A stretch of DNA of 64,000 bases from the NCBI RefSeq assembly GCF_020564935.1, contig NZ_JAJCXB010000012.1:1-64000 (forward strand). Reading direction: 5' to 3'. The notes under the pieces are model-generated. The model worked only from the letters and a program-made list of their open reading frames with translations, was not told where the DNA came from and did no database searches. Below, in pieces: positions 8,773-17,063 of this stretch. Each line of letters begins with the position of its first letter. Positions within the stretch are counted from its first letter, which is position 1. This stretch comes from Streptomyces pinistramenti. Lineage in GTDB: Bacteria > Actinomycetota > Actinomycetes > Streptomycetales > Streptomycetaceae. The translations under genes were made by a program, and so were the position numbers.

Positions 8773-9789
8773 TCACGCGCCCGCCGCGCCGCGGACGTCC
8801 GCCAGGGCGACCGGCTCGCCCGTCCTGCGTGACCGCTCGCACGCCTCCGCCACGTACAGCGCCTCCAGTGCCTCGGCGGGTGAACAGGGGCTGGGCGCCC
8901 GGCCCGCCGCCACCTCGGCGAAGACCCCCAGCTCGGTCACGTACGCGTCGTGGAAGCGCTCCATGAAGGTGGCGTACGGGGTGTCCGCCCGCTGCCAGGA
9001 GAGCCGTGGTTCGGCCGACGACAGCGGCGCCCGGTCGTCGAGGCCAACGAACCGCGCCCCCTCGGAGCCGCAGACCTCCAGCCGGACGTCGTGGCCCGCG
9101 CCGTTGTAGCGGGTCGCGGTGACGGTGGCCAGGGTGTCGTCGTCGAAGCGCAGCAGTGCCGCGCAGGTGTCGACGTCGCCGCCCGCGGCGAAGAAGTCCG
9201 CGCCGCGGTTGGCGCCTTGGGCGTAGACCGAGACCACCTCGCGGCCGGTGAGCCAGCGCAGGATGTCGAAGTCGTGGATGCTGCAGTCGCGGAACAGGCC
9301 GCCCGACGTGGGGATGTAGCCGGCCGGCGGCGGTGTCCGGTCGCTGGTGCAGGCGCGCAGGGTGTGCAGCCAGCCCAGTTCGCCGGAGCGCAACGCCTCG
9401 CGGGCGGCGCGGTATCCGGCGTCGAAGCGGCGCTGGAAGCCGATCTGCACCGGCACCGCACCGTCCCGTGCGCGCTCTACCACGCCGCGGGTGCCCGCGA
9501 CGTCCAGGGCCACCGGCTTCTCGCAGAACACCGGCACCCCGGCGTCCAGAGCCTGGTGGATCAGCGGGGCGTGGGCGCTGGTGGCCGCGGTGATCACCAC
9601 GCCGTCGAGCCCGTCGGCGTAGAGGTCGTCGATGCTGCCGGCCGCCCGGATGCCGAGGGCGGCGGCGAGTGACGCGGCGCGGGCGGTGTCCGCGTCGGCG
9701 ACGACGAGATCGGTGACGCCGGGGACGCTGCGGAGGGTCTCGGCGTGGAACGCGCCGATGCGGCCGGTGCCGATCAGTCCGATCTTCAT
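8773..9789 (-). CDS. iolG: Gfo/Idh/MocA dehydrogenase, inositol 2-dehydrogenase type
   Basis: A 338-aa NAD-dependent dehydrogenase. It has the Rossmann motif GLIGTGRIGAFHAETL at the N-terminus, CEKPVALD (about 95-102) with the catalytic Lys, and CSIHDFDILRWLTG (about 170-183) with the Asp/His pair expected of inositol dehydrogenases. It would oxidise myo-inositol or an isomer to the inosose in the cytoplasm. The ATG is preceded by GGAAAGGA. It is divergent from a LacI regulator whose probable operator lies between them, so it is likely repressed until substrate appears. A second iolG-like gene sits at 14772-15791. Confidence 0.85.
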   Translation of the reverse strand: MKIGLIGTGRIGAFHAETLRSVPGVTDLVVADADTARAASLAAALGIRAAGSIDDLYADGLDGVVITAATSAHAPLIHQALDAGVPVFCEKPVALDVAGTRGVVERARDGAVPVQIGFQRRFDAGYRAAREALRSGELGWLHTLRACTSDRTPPPAGYIPTSGGLFRDCSIHDFDILRWLTGREVVSVYAQGANRGADFFAAGGDVDTCAALLRFDDDTLATVTATRYNGAGHDVRLEVCGSEGARFVGLDDRAPLSSAEPRLSWQRADTPYATFMERFHDAYVTELGVFAEVAAGRAPSPCSPAEALEALYVAEACERSRRTGEPVALADVRGAAGA

Positions 9790-9834
9790 GCCTCGGTCCT
9801 TTCCAGGGGCGGGACGGGGAGGGGAAACGGGATA

Positions 9835-9848
9835 TTGGAACGGTCCAA
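9835..9848. promoter_or_regulatory. LacI-family operator, copy 1
   Basis: TTGGAACGGTCCAA, a near-perfect palindrome with the central CG typical of LacI operators, 45 bp upstream of the iolG-like start. Confidence 0.65.
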
Positions 9849-9948
9849 CTCCCGGTTGCCCGCACCCTCCAGGTTTGGATGTCCGCATGTCAACCCTTGC
9901 GAAGCAGGCGCGTTGACGCCGTTCGGGGTGAATGGCAGGATTTCGCGC

Positions 9949-9962
9949 ATGGAACGGTCCAA
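9949..9962. promoter_or_regulatory. LacI-family operator, copy 2, over the start codon
   Basis: ATGGAACGGTCCAA repeats 13 bases (TGGAACGGTCCAA, 9950-9962) of the site at 9836-9848, 114 bp away. Repressor bound here would block its own expression, and the two sites could be bridged by a loop. Confidence 0.55.
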
Positions 9963-10986
9963 AGAAGGGGCGGGCGGGGAGCGGCCCCCGACGATCCGCG
10001 GTGTCGCGGAGCGCGCGGGTGTCTCCAAGTCGCTGGTCTCGCTGGTGATTCAGGGGTCGCCCCGGGTCAGCGACGCCAAACGGCAGGCCGTCCTGGCGGC
10101 CATCGACGAGTTGGGCTACCGCCCGAACGCTGCCGCCCGCAGCCTGGTCGCCCGCCGCACGCACACCGTCGGCGTGATCGTCAACGACCTGCGCAACCCG
10201 TGGTTCGCCGAGGTCCTGGACGGCCTGAACTCCGTACTGCACGCGCATGGCCTGCGGATGCTGATGGCCGACGGGCGGCTGGGGCAGCGCACCGGCGAGG
10301 ACTTCACCCGCGCCTTCCTGGAGCTGCGGGTCGACGGCCTGGTCGCGGTCGGCACGCTGCCGGACCCCGACGCGCTCGCCACGGCCGCGGCCCGCCTGCC
10401 GGTCGTCGTCGCCGGCACCCACGAGCCGCGGCTGCCGCGGGTGGACACCATCGCGAACGACGACGAACGGGGCGCTCGCCTCGCCACCGCGCACCTCATC
10501 GGTCTCGGTCACCGCCGCATCGCCCACATCGCGGGCCGTGGCAGCGTCGGCGCGCTGCGGCGGCGCGGCTTCGAGGCGGCGATGGCCGAGGCCGGTCTCG
10601 TGGACGGCGCGGTGGTCGAGCCGGGCGAACCCACCGAGGAAGGCGGCTACCGCGCCGCCGTGCGCCTGCTCGGCGGACCGGCCGACGGGCCACGCCCCAC
10701 CGCCGTCTTCGCGTTCAACGACATCTGTGCGGTGGGTGCCCTGTCGGCCGCGCAGGAGCTGGGCCTGGACGTGCCCCGCGACCTCTCCCTCATCGGCTGC
10801 GACAACACCTACCTCGCCCGCATCCGGCACCTCTGGCTGAGCAGCGTCAACAACACGAGCGGCGACATGGGCCGCCGCGCCGGGCGCTGCCTGCTGGAGC
10901 GGATGGCGCACCCCGAGCGGGCCGCCGAGCGCCAACTCGTCGCCCCGTCCCTGGAGATCCGCGGTACCACCGCACCGCCGCGGTGA
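9949..10986 (+). CDS. LacI-family transcriptional regulator
   Basis: A 345-aa repressor. The N-terminal HTH and hinge read TIRGVAERAGVSKSLVSLVI through DELGYRPNAAARSL (residues about 15-65), followed by a periplasmic-binding-protein-like ligand domain (VGVIVNDLRNPWF near 75; AVFAFNDICAVGAL near 250; SLIGCDNTYLARI near 280). It probably controls the divergent dehydrogenase and itself. The ATG at 9949 is chosen because the HTH begins just after it. There is no clear ribosome site, and the start codon itself lies inside a copy of the putative operator. Confidence 0.93.
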   Translation: MERSKEGAGGERPPTIRGVAERAGVSKSLVSLVIQGSPRVSDAKRQAVLAAIDELGYRPNAAARSLVARRTHTVGVIVNDLRNPWFAEVLDGLNSVLHAHGLRMLMADGRLGQRTGEDFTRAFLELRVDGLVAVGTLPDPDALATAAARLPVVVAGTHEPRLPRVDTIANDDERGARLATAHLIGLGHRRIAHIAGRGSVGALRRRGFEAAMAEAGLVDGAVVEPGEPTEEGGYRAAVRLLGGPADGPRPTAVFAFNDICAVGALSAAQELGLDVPRDLSLIGCDNTYLARIRHLWLSSVNNTSGDMGRRAGRCLLERMAHPERAAERQLVAPSLEIRGTTAPPR

Positions 10987-10997
10987 GCGTCAGGGGA

Positions 10998-11022
10998 GGC
11001 GGCCGGCGTATGTCCGGCCGCC
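10998..11022. terminator. bidirectional terminator between convergent genes
   Basis: A 9-bp perfect stem, GGCGGCCGG with CCGGCCGCC, and a 7-nt loop, between the LacI stop and the convergent reductase stop. Confidence 0.75.
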
Positions 11023-11051
11023 ACCCCGACCACCCGGTCCGTCAAGACCCG

Positions 11052-11975
11052 TCAGCCATCGGCCCGTTCTCCCCGCAGTTCCCGGTCGACCGCCCGGAGC
11101 AGGGTCAGCAGCATCCGGTTCAACGGCGTGGCGATGCCGTGCCGTTCGCCGCCCGCGACCACCGGGCCCGTCAGGTACTCGTGCTCCAGCGGGCGTCCCG
11201 CCAGCCGGTCGTAGAGCATCGACGAACCGCCGTCCGGCGGCACCATCGCGTAGATCTCCAGCGTCCCTTCCACATCGGACCGGCCGAGCTGAGCGCCCTC
11301 GGCGCGGGCCACCGTCGCCGCCTCGGTCAGCAGGTCACGGGTGAGCGCTGCCATGTCCGGATCGCGGAAGACTCCCATCCGCTGCTGGAGCAGTGCCGTG
11401 ATCGGGTTGGCCGCCAGGTTGGTGAGCAGCTTCCGCCAGGCGGCCGTGGTGAAGTCGGCGACCTGGGTGACGTTGAGGTCGCTGTCCGCCAGCAACTGTG
11501 CGAATCGCTGCCCCAACGGGCCTTCCGGTACGTGGAGTTCGCTGGCGATGTGGTGGGTGATCCGCCCCGGAGCGGTCCGTTCCGCCGAGAGGTAGCAGAG
11601 GGCCGGCAGTACGCCTGTGCCCTCGGGGACGTACGGGGCGACGCGCTCCCGGTGGCCGACGCCGTTCTGCAGGACGACGACGGTGGTGCCGGGCCCGCAC
11701 AGCCGCCGCAGCCAGGGCTCGGCGCCCGCGGTGTCCTGCGCCTTGGTGGTCAGCAGCACCCAGTCGGCGGGTGTCGCCAGGCCGGGGTCGGTGCGGGCGG
11801 GGACCGCGGCGTGCCAGGTGCTGCCGCCGCTGGTGACGCTGATGCCGTCGACCGGCGTCCGCACGCACAGCGTGACATCGAGCCCGGACCGGTGCGCGAG
11901 CGCGGCGACGTAGCCGCCGATGCCGCCGGCGCCGATGACCGCTGTCCGGCCTGAGGGGTGAGGTGTCTTCGCCAT
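11052..11975 (-). CDS. 2-dehydropantoate 2-reductase-like protein
   Basis: A 307-aa protein of the ketopantoate reductase family (ApbA/PanE fold). It has the dinucleotide-binding motif AVIGAGGIGGYVAALAHRSG at residues about 13-32, LLTTKAQDT near 75, VVLQNGVGHRERV near 103 and the C-terminal helical domain with KLLTNLAANPITAL near 185. In the canonical reaction NADPH reduces ketopantoate to pantoate for CoA synthesis. Family members also act on other 2-keto acids, so the specific role is unproven. A TACGCT -10-like box 6 nt before the ATG suggests a leaderless transcript. Confidence 0.85.
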   Translation of the reverse strand: MAKTPHPSGRTAVIGAGGIGGYVAALAHRSGLDVTLCVRTPVDGISVTSGGSTWHAAVPARTDPGLATPADWVLLTTKAQDTAGAEPWLRRLCGPGTTVVVLQNGVGHRERVAPYVPEGTGVLPALCYLSAERTAPGRITHHIASELHVPEGPLGQRFAQLLADSDLNVTQVADFTTAAWRKLLTNLAANPITALLQQRMGVFRDPDMAALTRDLLTEAATVARAEGAQLGRSDVEGTLEIYAMVPPDGGSSMLYDRLAGRPLEHEYLTGPVVAGGERHGIATPLNRMLLTLLRAVDRELRGERADG

Positions 11976-12048
11976 GCCAAGAGCGTAGGCGGCCCGCCCG
12001 CTCGCGGCAGCAGCCCCGCGAACTCCCGCCGCCCGCAGGCACGGTGAA

Positions 12049-12075
12049 GGCCCCGCGCAGGTGGGACGCGGGGCC
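12049..12075 (-). terminator. terminator after the small HTH gene
   Basis: GGCCCCGCG pairs with CGCGGGGCC (9 bp, 9-nt loop), 20 bp past the HTH gene stop. Confidence 0.75.
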
Positions 12076-12094
12076 GGCGGACGGGCGGGTGGGG

Positions 12095-12289
12095 CTAACG
12101 TCCTCCGCGATGTCCTGGTCTGCGGGCCGCCCAGGCTCTGACCGTGTCGGCGAGCCAGTAGGGTCTGCCGCCCTCCACCAGGTCCGGATCGGGTAGCAGA
12201 CCGTTCTTGCGGTACGAACGTACGGTGTCCGGCTGCACCCGGATGTGTGCGGCGATCTCCTTGTACGACCAGAGCCTCCGGTCGGTCAT
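12095..12289 (-). CDS. small helix-turn-helix (MerR/AlpA-like) DNA-binding protein
   Basis: A 64-aa protein that is essentially one HTH: LWSYKEIAAHIRVQPDTVRSYRKNGLLPDP (residues about 6-35), then GGRPYWLADTVRAW, the wing typical of excisionase/AlpA/MerR-like proteins. Such small proteins act as regulators or excisionase-like factors. No integrase or prophage gene is nearby, so a chromosomal regulator is more likely. AGGTG lies 8 nt before the ATG. Its upstream region holds five GTGAC direct repeats, possible sites for its own control. Confidence 0.75.
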   Translation of the reverse strand: MTDRRLWSYKEIAAHIRVQPDTVRSYRKNGLLPDPDLVEGGRPYWLADTVRAWAARRPGHRGGR

Positions 12290-12594
12290 CTCTGCGGCAC
12301 CTCCCTGGGAACGTACGCGGGGCCGGCCCGGTGCGAGCCGGCGGACTGCCGCATACGACGTGGATGATCACTCACCCTGTCCCTGCACAACGACACCGAG
12401 TGACCGGCAGGCCGCGGCTGTTGAGCGCCTGTGACGCACAACCCGCGCAATCGTGACAGTTGTGACATGGGTGGTACGGCAGTGACGAAGATGTGACACG
12501 GCCCGGCGCGCCGGCCTCTGCCGGCGGTCAGATGCTTCGCCTCCGGGAACTTCTCGACGGCCGTCGGCGCCCGTATCCACGCACGCCGGGCCTC
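12290..12594. other. intergenic region with five phased GTGAC repeats
   Basis: No gene is seen. GTGAC occurs at 12431, 12453, 12462, 12482 and 12493, all in the same direction. The spacings of 22, 9, 20 and 11 bp are close to whole helical turns. The region lies between the transporter stop and the start of the small HTH gene, so it is the promoter region of the latter. Confidence 0.5.
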
Positions 12595-13998
12595 CTACGG
12601 TTCCGCCCTGCGCAGTTCCTGTTCCAGATCCTCCAGGGCCAGCCCCTTGGTCTCCGGTGCGTACCGCTTGCAGAAGAGCAGCGACAGCACGCACATCACG
12701 CCGAAGAACCAGAACGTGAGGCCGGCGCCGATCGCGTCGAGCAGCAACGGAAAGGCCAGCGCCACCGCGAAGTTGACCAGCCACATCACGAACACCGCCG
12801 CACCCATGGCCAGCCCCCGGACCTTGAGCGGGAACATCTCCGCGAGCAGCAGCCACACCCCGGTGTTCAGCGTCCCCTGCATGAAGCCCATGTAGAGCAC
12901 CATCAGGGCGAGCACCAGCACACTGACCGCGGTGGAGCGCGGAAGCTGGAAGGACGCGCCCAGCAGGGCCAGCGACACCGTCATCCCGGCCAGGCCGGTG
13001 AGCAGCAGCGGACGGCGGCCCACCCGGTCGATGAGCGACATCCCGATGGCCGTGGCGACCACGGAGACCGCTCCGACGGCGATGGTGGCGGTGATCGCCG
13101 CACTGGTGCCGAGACCCGTCGACGCGAGGATCTTGGGCGCGAAGTAGATGACGGCGTTGACGCCGGTGATCTGCTGGACGACCGCAAGACCGATCCCGAC
13201 CAGCAGCAGCCGCCGCACCCACGGTGTCCGCAGCTCCTGCCAGGCACTTCGCCGGGCATCCGCCTCCAGGTTGCGCGCCCGGTCGATGCGCGCCAGCTCC
13301 GCGGCGACCTCCCCGGCGGGCAGCGTACGGCGCAGCACCCGCGCCGCGTCGTCCGGACGGCCCCTGCTGATGTACCAGCGGGGGGTGTCGGGCAGGAAGA
13401 ACAGGCCGGCGAACAGCGCCACGGCGGGCAGCGCGGCCATGCCGAGCATCCAGCGCCACGCCTCCCACTGCGCCAGCACGGCATTGATCAGATACGCGAG
13501 CAGCTGACCGCTCACGATCATCAGCGAGTTGAAGGACACCAGCCGGCCGCGGATGTGCGGCGGCGCGATCTCGGAGAGGTACAGCGGGGTGATGACCGAC
13601 GCGCTGCCGACGGCCAGGCCCAGCACGAAACGCGCCACCGCCATGAACGGGACCGTCGGCGCGAGCGCCACGGCCAGCGCCCCGCCGATGAACACCGCGC
13701 CCGCCCACAGCAGGGAGTCGCGGCGGCCCAGCGAGTCCGCCATCCGTCCGCCGGCCAGCGAACCGAACGCCGCGCCGATCAACAGGGCGCTGGTGATGAG
13801 CCCTTCGCCCAGTGAGGACAGGCCGAAATGGACCTCCATGAAGGGCAGGGCGCCGGACACCACCCCGGTGTCGTAGCCGAACAGGGCACCGCCGAGCGCG
13901 GCGATGGCAGCGATGCCGACGATGAAGCGCTTGGCGGCACGGGCGGCGGCACTCTCACGCGGCCCTGCCGGTGCCGTCGGGCGGGTCGGAGCGTCCAC
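12595..13998 (-). CDS. MFS sugar/polyol:proton symporter
   Basis: A 467-aa sugar-porter-family (MFS) protein with 12 predicted membrane helices. Family signatures are FGYDTGVVSGALPFM (about 40-54), GGRMADSLGRRDSL (about 85), RFVLGLAVGSASVITPLYLSE (about 125), the QQITGVNAVIYFAPKIL segment in helix 7 (about 273) and the C-terminal APETKGLALEDLE. It most resembles inositol/xylose/arabinose symporters and is the likely inositol importer here. It is the last gene of the leftward iol operon, starting with GTG 2 bp after the isomerase stop codon. Confidence 0.93.
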   Translation of the reverse strand: MDAPTRPTAPAGPRESAAARAAKRFIVGIAAIAALGGALFGYDTGVVSGALPFMEVHFGLSSLGEGLITSALLIGAAFGSLAGGRMADSLGRRDSLLWAGAVFIGGALAVALAPTVPFMAVARFVLGLAVGSASVITPLYLSEIAPPHIRGRLVSFNSLMIVSGQLLAYLINAVLAQWEAWRWMLGMAALPAVALFAGLFFLPDTPRWYISRGRPDDAARVLRRTLPAGEVAAELARIDRARNLEADARRSAWQELRTPWVRRLLLVGIGLAVVQQITGVNAVIYFAPKILASTGLGTSAAITATIAVGAVSVVATAIGMSLIDRVGRRPLLLTGLAGMTVSLALLGASFQLPRSTAVSVLVLALMVLYMGFMQGTLNTGVWLLLAEMFPLKVRGLAMGAAVFVMWLVNFAVALAFPLLLDAIGAGLTFWFFGVMCVLSLLFCKRYAPETKGLALEDLEQELRRAEP

Positions 13999-14000
13999 CG

Positions 14001-14678
14001 TCAGCTCCAGTTCGCCTTGACGTAGCGGTCGATGGCCGCGCGCATGAAGCGGGACGACTCTGCCGCCCGCTCCTCCCAGGCGAAGACGGAGGACACCAGG
14101 GTGCCGTCGAATCCCGTCGCGGCCAGTTCCCGGAACAGCTCGTCGAAGTCCACCTCGCCCTGGCCGATGTCCAGATGCTGGTGGATGCGGGCGGCGGAAC
14201 CGGGCGGGTTGACGATGTACCGCAGGCCGGACGAGCCGGTGTGGTCGAAGGTGTCGGCCAGATGCACCGCGGTGGTCAGTGGCCCGGCGTGCCGCAGGAT
14301 GCCAGGGGCGTCGTTGCCCTGGTGGAAGTTGTGCGGCGCGCAGTAGAGGAACGACACGAGGGGGGAGTTGACGCCCCGGATCAGGTCGACGGCGGCCCGC
14401 CCGTCCTCGATGAAGTCGTCCGGATGCGGTTCGAGCGCGAGCTTGATGCCCTCGCGTGCGAAGAGCGGCAGTACGGAGGAGATGCCGACGCCGGCCGCGG
14501 ACAGCTCCTTACGGAAGGCGGCGACGGTCGCGTCGTCGATACGGGGGTGGAGGAAGAACGGGGTGACGTCGTCGCGCGGCGACAGCTCCATCCACTCGTA
14601 TCCCAACTCGGCCACCAGGGAGGGAAGTTCGAGCAGCGGGACATGGCGGAACATGTACGGGTCAAGGGCAATGCGCAT
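14001..14678 (-). CDS. sugar phosphate isomerase/epimerase with apparent internal deletion
   Basis: A 225-aa TIM-barrel isomerase, about 60-70 residues shorter than related actinobacterial proteins as I know them. The two ends look normal: MRIALDPYMFRHVPLLELP at the start and SGLRYIVNPPGSAARIHQHLDIGQGEVDFDELF near the C-terminus, with the metal-ligand strand LALEPHPDDF at about 80. The gap falls at about residues 70-73 (SSVLPL-FAREGIK), where relatives have a strand and two helices between two similar LLP segments. Loss of that much of the barrel should impair activity. The frame is intact, and the position inside the operon, 2 bp before the transporter gene, is kept. Confidence 0.8.
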   Translation of the reverse strand: MRIALDPYMFRHVPLLELPSLVAELGYEWMELSPRDDVTPFFLHPRIDDATVAAFRKELSAAGVGISSVLPLFAREGIKLALEPHPDDFIEDGRAAVDLIRGVNSPLVSFLYCAPHNFHQGNDAPGILRHAGPLTTAVHLADTFDHTGSSGLRYIVNPPGSAARIHQHLDIGQGEVDFDELFRELAATGFDGTLVSSVFAWEERAAESSRFMRAAIDRYVKANWS

Positions 14679-14771
14679 GGAGGGGGAGCCTTTCGGGGCG
14701 GGGCACCGGGCGTCGCGGCGACGGCCGCCGCTGCGAGGGAGGGGCGGCCGTCGGAAGGGGGCGGCGCGGGG

Positions 14772-15791
14772 TCAGCTGTAGAGCGCGGGCCGTTCGGCCA
14801 GTTCGACGGTGACGCGCTCGCCGGACTGCTGCGCACGGACGCCGGCCTCGCACACCGCGGCCGCCGCGTAGCCGTCCCAGCAGCTGGGGCCCTCGACCTC
14901 GCCGCGCCGGGTGGCGTCGACCCAGCGCTGCACCTGCCGGTCGTACGCCTCCTCGAAACGCTCGACGAAGCCGGGGGTGAGGGTGCCGCCCCAGCGGCCC
15001 GCGGCGTTGACGAACACGCCGCGGTCGTCGCCGATCCGTGCGGTGCCCGCCTCGCAGACCGCCTCGCAGGAGACCTGGTAGCCGAAGCCGCAGTTGACGA
15101 AGAGTTCGGTGTCCACGACCTGGCCGGCCGCCGTCTCGAAGAGGATCAGCTGGGGGTCGCTGAGCCCTTCGGGGGCGTTCGCGGTGGGCGCGGGGCGCAG
15201 CACCCGGACGGCGGTGATCTCCTCGTCCAGCAGCCAGCGGGTCACGTCGATCTCGTGCACCACCGAGTCGTGGATCATCATCGCGTTGGTGAAGCCGGGC
15301 GGCGTGTCCGCGTTCCGGTGCTTGTTGTGCAGCATCAGCGGGCGGCCGTGAACGCCCTGCTGTAGACGGGACTTGAGCGCAAGGTAGTCGGCGTCGTAGC
15401 GGCGCATGAAGCCGACCTGGACGCGGCGGTGGCCCAGCTCCTGCTCGGCGGCCAGGACGCGCAGCGCGGATGCCGGATCCGGGGTGAGCGGCTTCTCGCA
15501 CAGCACCGGCAGGTCGCGGGCGAACGCGGTGAGCAGCGCGGCCTCGTGCGCGGGGCCCGGTGAGGCGATGAGGACGGCGTCCACGGCGGGGTCGTCCATG
15601 GCCGCGGCCGGGTCGGTGTACGGGGTGCATCCTTCGATGCCGCCGGCGAGATGCTCGGCCCTGGCGGCATCGATGTCGGCCACCGCGGCCACCCGCGCGC
15701 CGCTGATCACATCGTTGATCCGGCGTACGTGGTCGGAGCCCATCCGGCCGGTGCCGATGACGGCCACGCCCAGCGTTCCGTGTGAAGTCAT
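14772..15791 (-). CDS. iolG: inositol 2-dehydrogenase-like Gfo/Idh/MocA oxidoreductase
   Basis: A 339-aa NAD-dependent dehydrogenase. Landmarks are [17 protein letters not shown] (Rossmann, about 9-25), LCEKPLTPD (about 98), [11 protein letters not shown] (about 125), and [20 protein letters not shown] (about 170-190), the substrate helix with catalytic Asp and His typical of myo-inositol dehydrogenases. It catalyses the first step, inositol to scyllo-inosose. The ATG has GAGGACGAC upstream. It is second in the leftward operon after the iolE-like gene, 66 bp downstream of it. Confidence 0.88.
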   Translation of the reverse strand: MTSHGTLGVAVIGTGRMGSDHVRRINDVISGARVAAVADIDAARAEHLAGGIEGCTPYTDPAAAMDDPAVDAVLIASPGPAHEAALLTAFARDLPVLCEKPLTPDPASALRVLAAEQELGHRRVQVGFMRRYDADYLALKSRLQQGVHGRPLMLHNKHRNADTPPGFTNAMMIHDSVVHEIDVTRWLLDEEITAVRVLRPAPTANAPEGLSDPQLILFETAAGQVVDTELFVNCGFGYQVSCEAVCEAGTARIGDDRGVFVNAAGRWGGTLTPGFVERFEEAYDRQVQRWVDATRRGEVEGPSCWDGYAAAAVCEAGVRAQQSGERVTVELAERPALYS

Positions 15792-15857
15792 GTCGTCCTC
15801 AAGTCCTTACCTGCTACGGGGTGACGTGCTGCTGACGGCTCTCCGGCGGCCTCCGGC

Positions 15858-16778
15858 TCAGGCGCCGCAGGAGTGCAGGAAGCGGCGGGTGCGCCGGGCG
15901 ATCGGCAGCGGCTGGTCGGGCGGGCAGGGGTACATGTCCTGCTCGACGATGGCGAAGAGGTCGACGTTCAGCTCCTGCGCGGCCTCCAGGACGGGCGGCA
16001 GCGCGGGCACGCCCAGCGGCGGTTCGCACATCACGCCCTGCTGGACGGCGGGTCCGAAGGGGGTGCCCTTGGCGGTGACGTCGGCGAGGATCTCCGGGTC
16101 GACCTGCTTGAGGTGGAGGTAGCCGATCCGCTCGCCGTAGGTGCGGATCAGCTTGACGTTGTCGCCGCCGCAGTAGGAGTAGTGGCCGGTGTCCAGGCAG
16201 AGGTTGACCAGGTCGGAGTCGGTGCCGTCGAGGAAGCGGACGACGTGCGCCTCGGTGTCGATGTGGGTGTCGGCGTGCGGGTGGACGACGATGTCGAGCC
16301 CGAATGCGTCGCGGACCCGCTTGCCCAGCCGCTCCATGCCGGTGGTGAGGTTCTTCCACTGCTCGACGGTCAGTTCGCGCGGCTCCAGTTCCTCGGCGGT
16401 CTTGTCGTCCCGCCAGAAGGACGGGATGACGACGAGGTGTCCCGCGCCCATCGCCCGGGTGAGCGTGGCGACTTCGGACACGTGCGCCCAGGTCTTGTCC
16501 CAGACGCCGGGGCCGTGGTGCAGCGAGGTGAAGATCGTGCCGGCCGAGACCTTGAGGCTGCGGCGGGCGATCTCCTGGTGGAGCACGGCGGGGTCGGTGG
16601 GGAGGTAGCCGTACGGGCCGAGTTCGATCCAGTCGTAGCCCGCTTCGGAGACCTCGTCGAGGAAGCGCTCCCAGGGGACCTGCTGTGCGTCGTCGGGGAA
16701 CCAGACTCCCCAGGAATCGGGTGCGGAACCTACCCGGATGCGGTCCAGAACGGGCGAGGCGGCACGGGGTGCGGACAT
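15858..16778 (-). CDS. iolE: inosose dehydratase-like TIM-barrel protein
   Basis: A 306-aa xylose-isomerase-like TIM barrel. It is identified by the N-terminal GSAPDSWGVWFPDD motif of IolE-type myo-inosose-2 dehydratases, VVHPHADTHIDTE (about 165), LCLDTGHYSYCGGD (about 192) and YLHLKQVDPEILADV (about 220), which carry the metal ligands. The reaction is dehydration of scyllo-inosose to a trihydroxycyclohexanedione, the IolD substrate. It is the first gene of the leftward operon, with a GAGGAG site before the ATG. A related sugar isomerase remains possible, but context favours IolE. Confidence 0.85.
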   Translation of the reverse strand: MSAPRAASPVLDRIRVGSAPDSWGVWFPDDAQQVPWERFLDEVSEAGYDWIELGPYGYLPTDPAVLHQEIARRSLKVSAGTIFTSLHHGPGVWDKTWAHVSEVATLTRAMGAGHLVVIPSFWRDDKTAEELEPRELTVEQWKNLTTGMERLGKRVRDAFGLDIVVHPHADTHIDTEAHVVRFLDGTDSDLVNLCLDTGHYSYCGGDNVKLIRTYGERIGYLHLKQVDPEILADVTAKGTPFGPAVQQGVMCEPPLGVPALPPVLEAAQELNVDLFAIVEQDMYPCPPDQPLPIARRTRRFLHSCGA

Positions 16779-16877
16779 GCGGCGGCTCTCCTCTCGCCGG
16801 TCGGCGGTGACCGGGAGGCGCTGGAGTGGGGTGATGGGGCACAGCCTTCATGGCGCCCCGGGGAGTGTCAAGACTTC

Positions 16878-16893
16878 GTCCTGACATAAGGAC
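16878..16893. promoter_or_regulatory. iol operator, copy 1 (GTCC-N8-GGAC)
   Basis: GTCCTGACATAAGGAC. The left half agrees at 9 of 10 positions with the Corynebacterium IolR motif KGWCHTRACA as I remember it. A further TAAGGAC follows at 16895-16901. A TTGACA-like -35 for the leftward operon (TGTCAA on this strand, 16866-16871) abuts it. Confidence 0.55.
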
Positions 16894-16954
16894 TTAAGGA
16901 CTTTGTCATCCGGTCGGCATGTGGAGCGGGGGTACACCTCCGTCGAATCTGGAC

Positions 16955-16970
16955 GTCCGAATGTAAGGAC
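16955..16970. promoter_or_regulatory. iol operator, copy 2 (GTCC-N8-GGAC)
   Basis: GTCCGAATGTAAGGAC, the same GTCC-N8-GGAC layout as copy 1 and 77 bp from it. It ends 6 bp before the -35 box of the rightward iol promoter. Confidence 0.55.
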
Positions 16971-16976
16971 AAACTA

Positions 16977-17006
16977 TTGACAGCGTCTGAACTGCCCCGT
17001 TAGACC
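16977..17006 (+). promoter_or_regulatory. promoter of the iolC-iolA operon
   Basis: A perfect -35 TTGACA (16977-16982), an 18-bp spacer and -10 TAGACC (17001-17006), 57 bp before the iolC ATG. Confidence 0.65.
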
Positions 17007-17063
17007 TGTGCTCAGAACCGAACCCGCCGAACCGCCGCGCCCGGCCGAACCGAAGGGGCCCGT

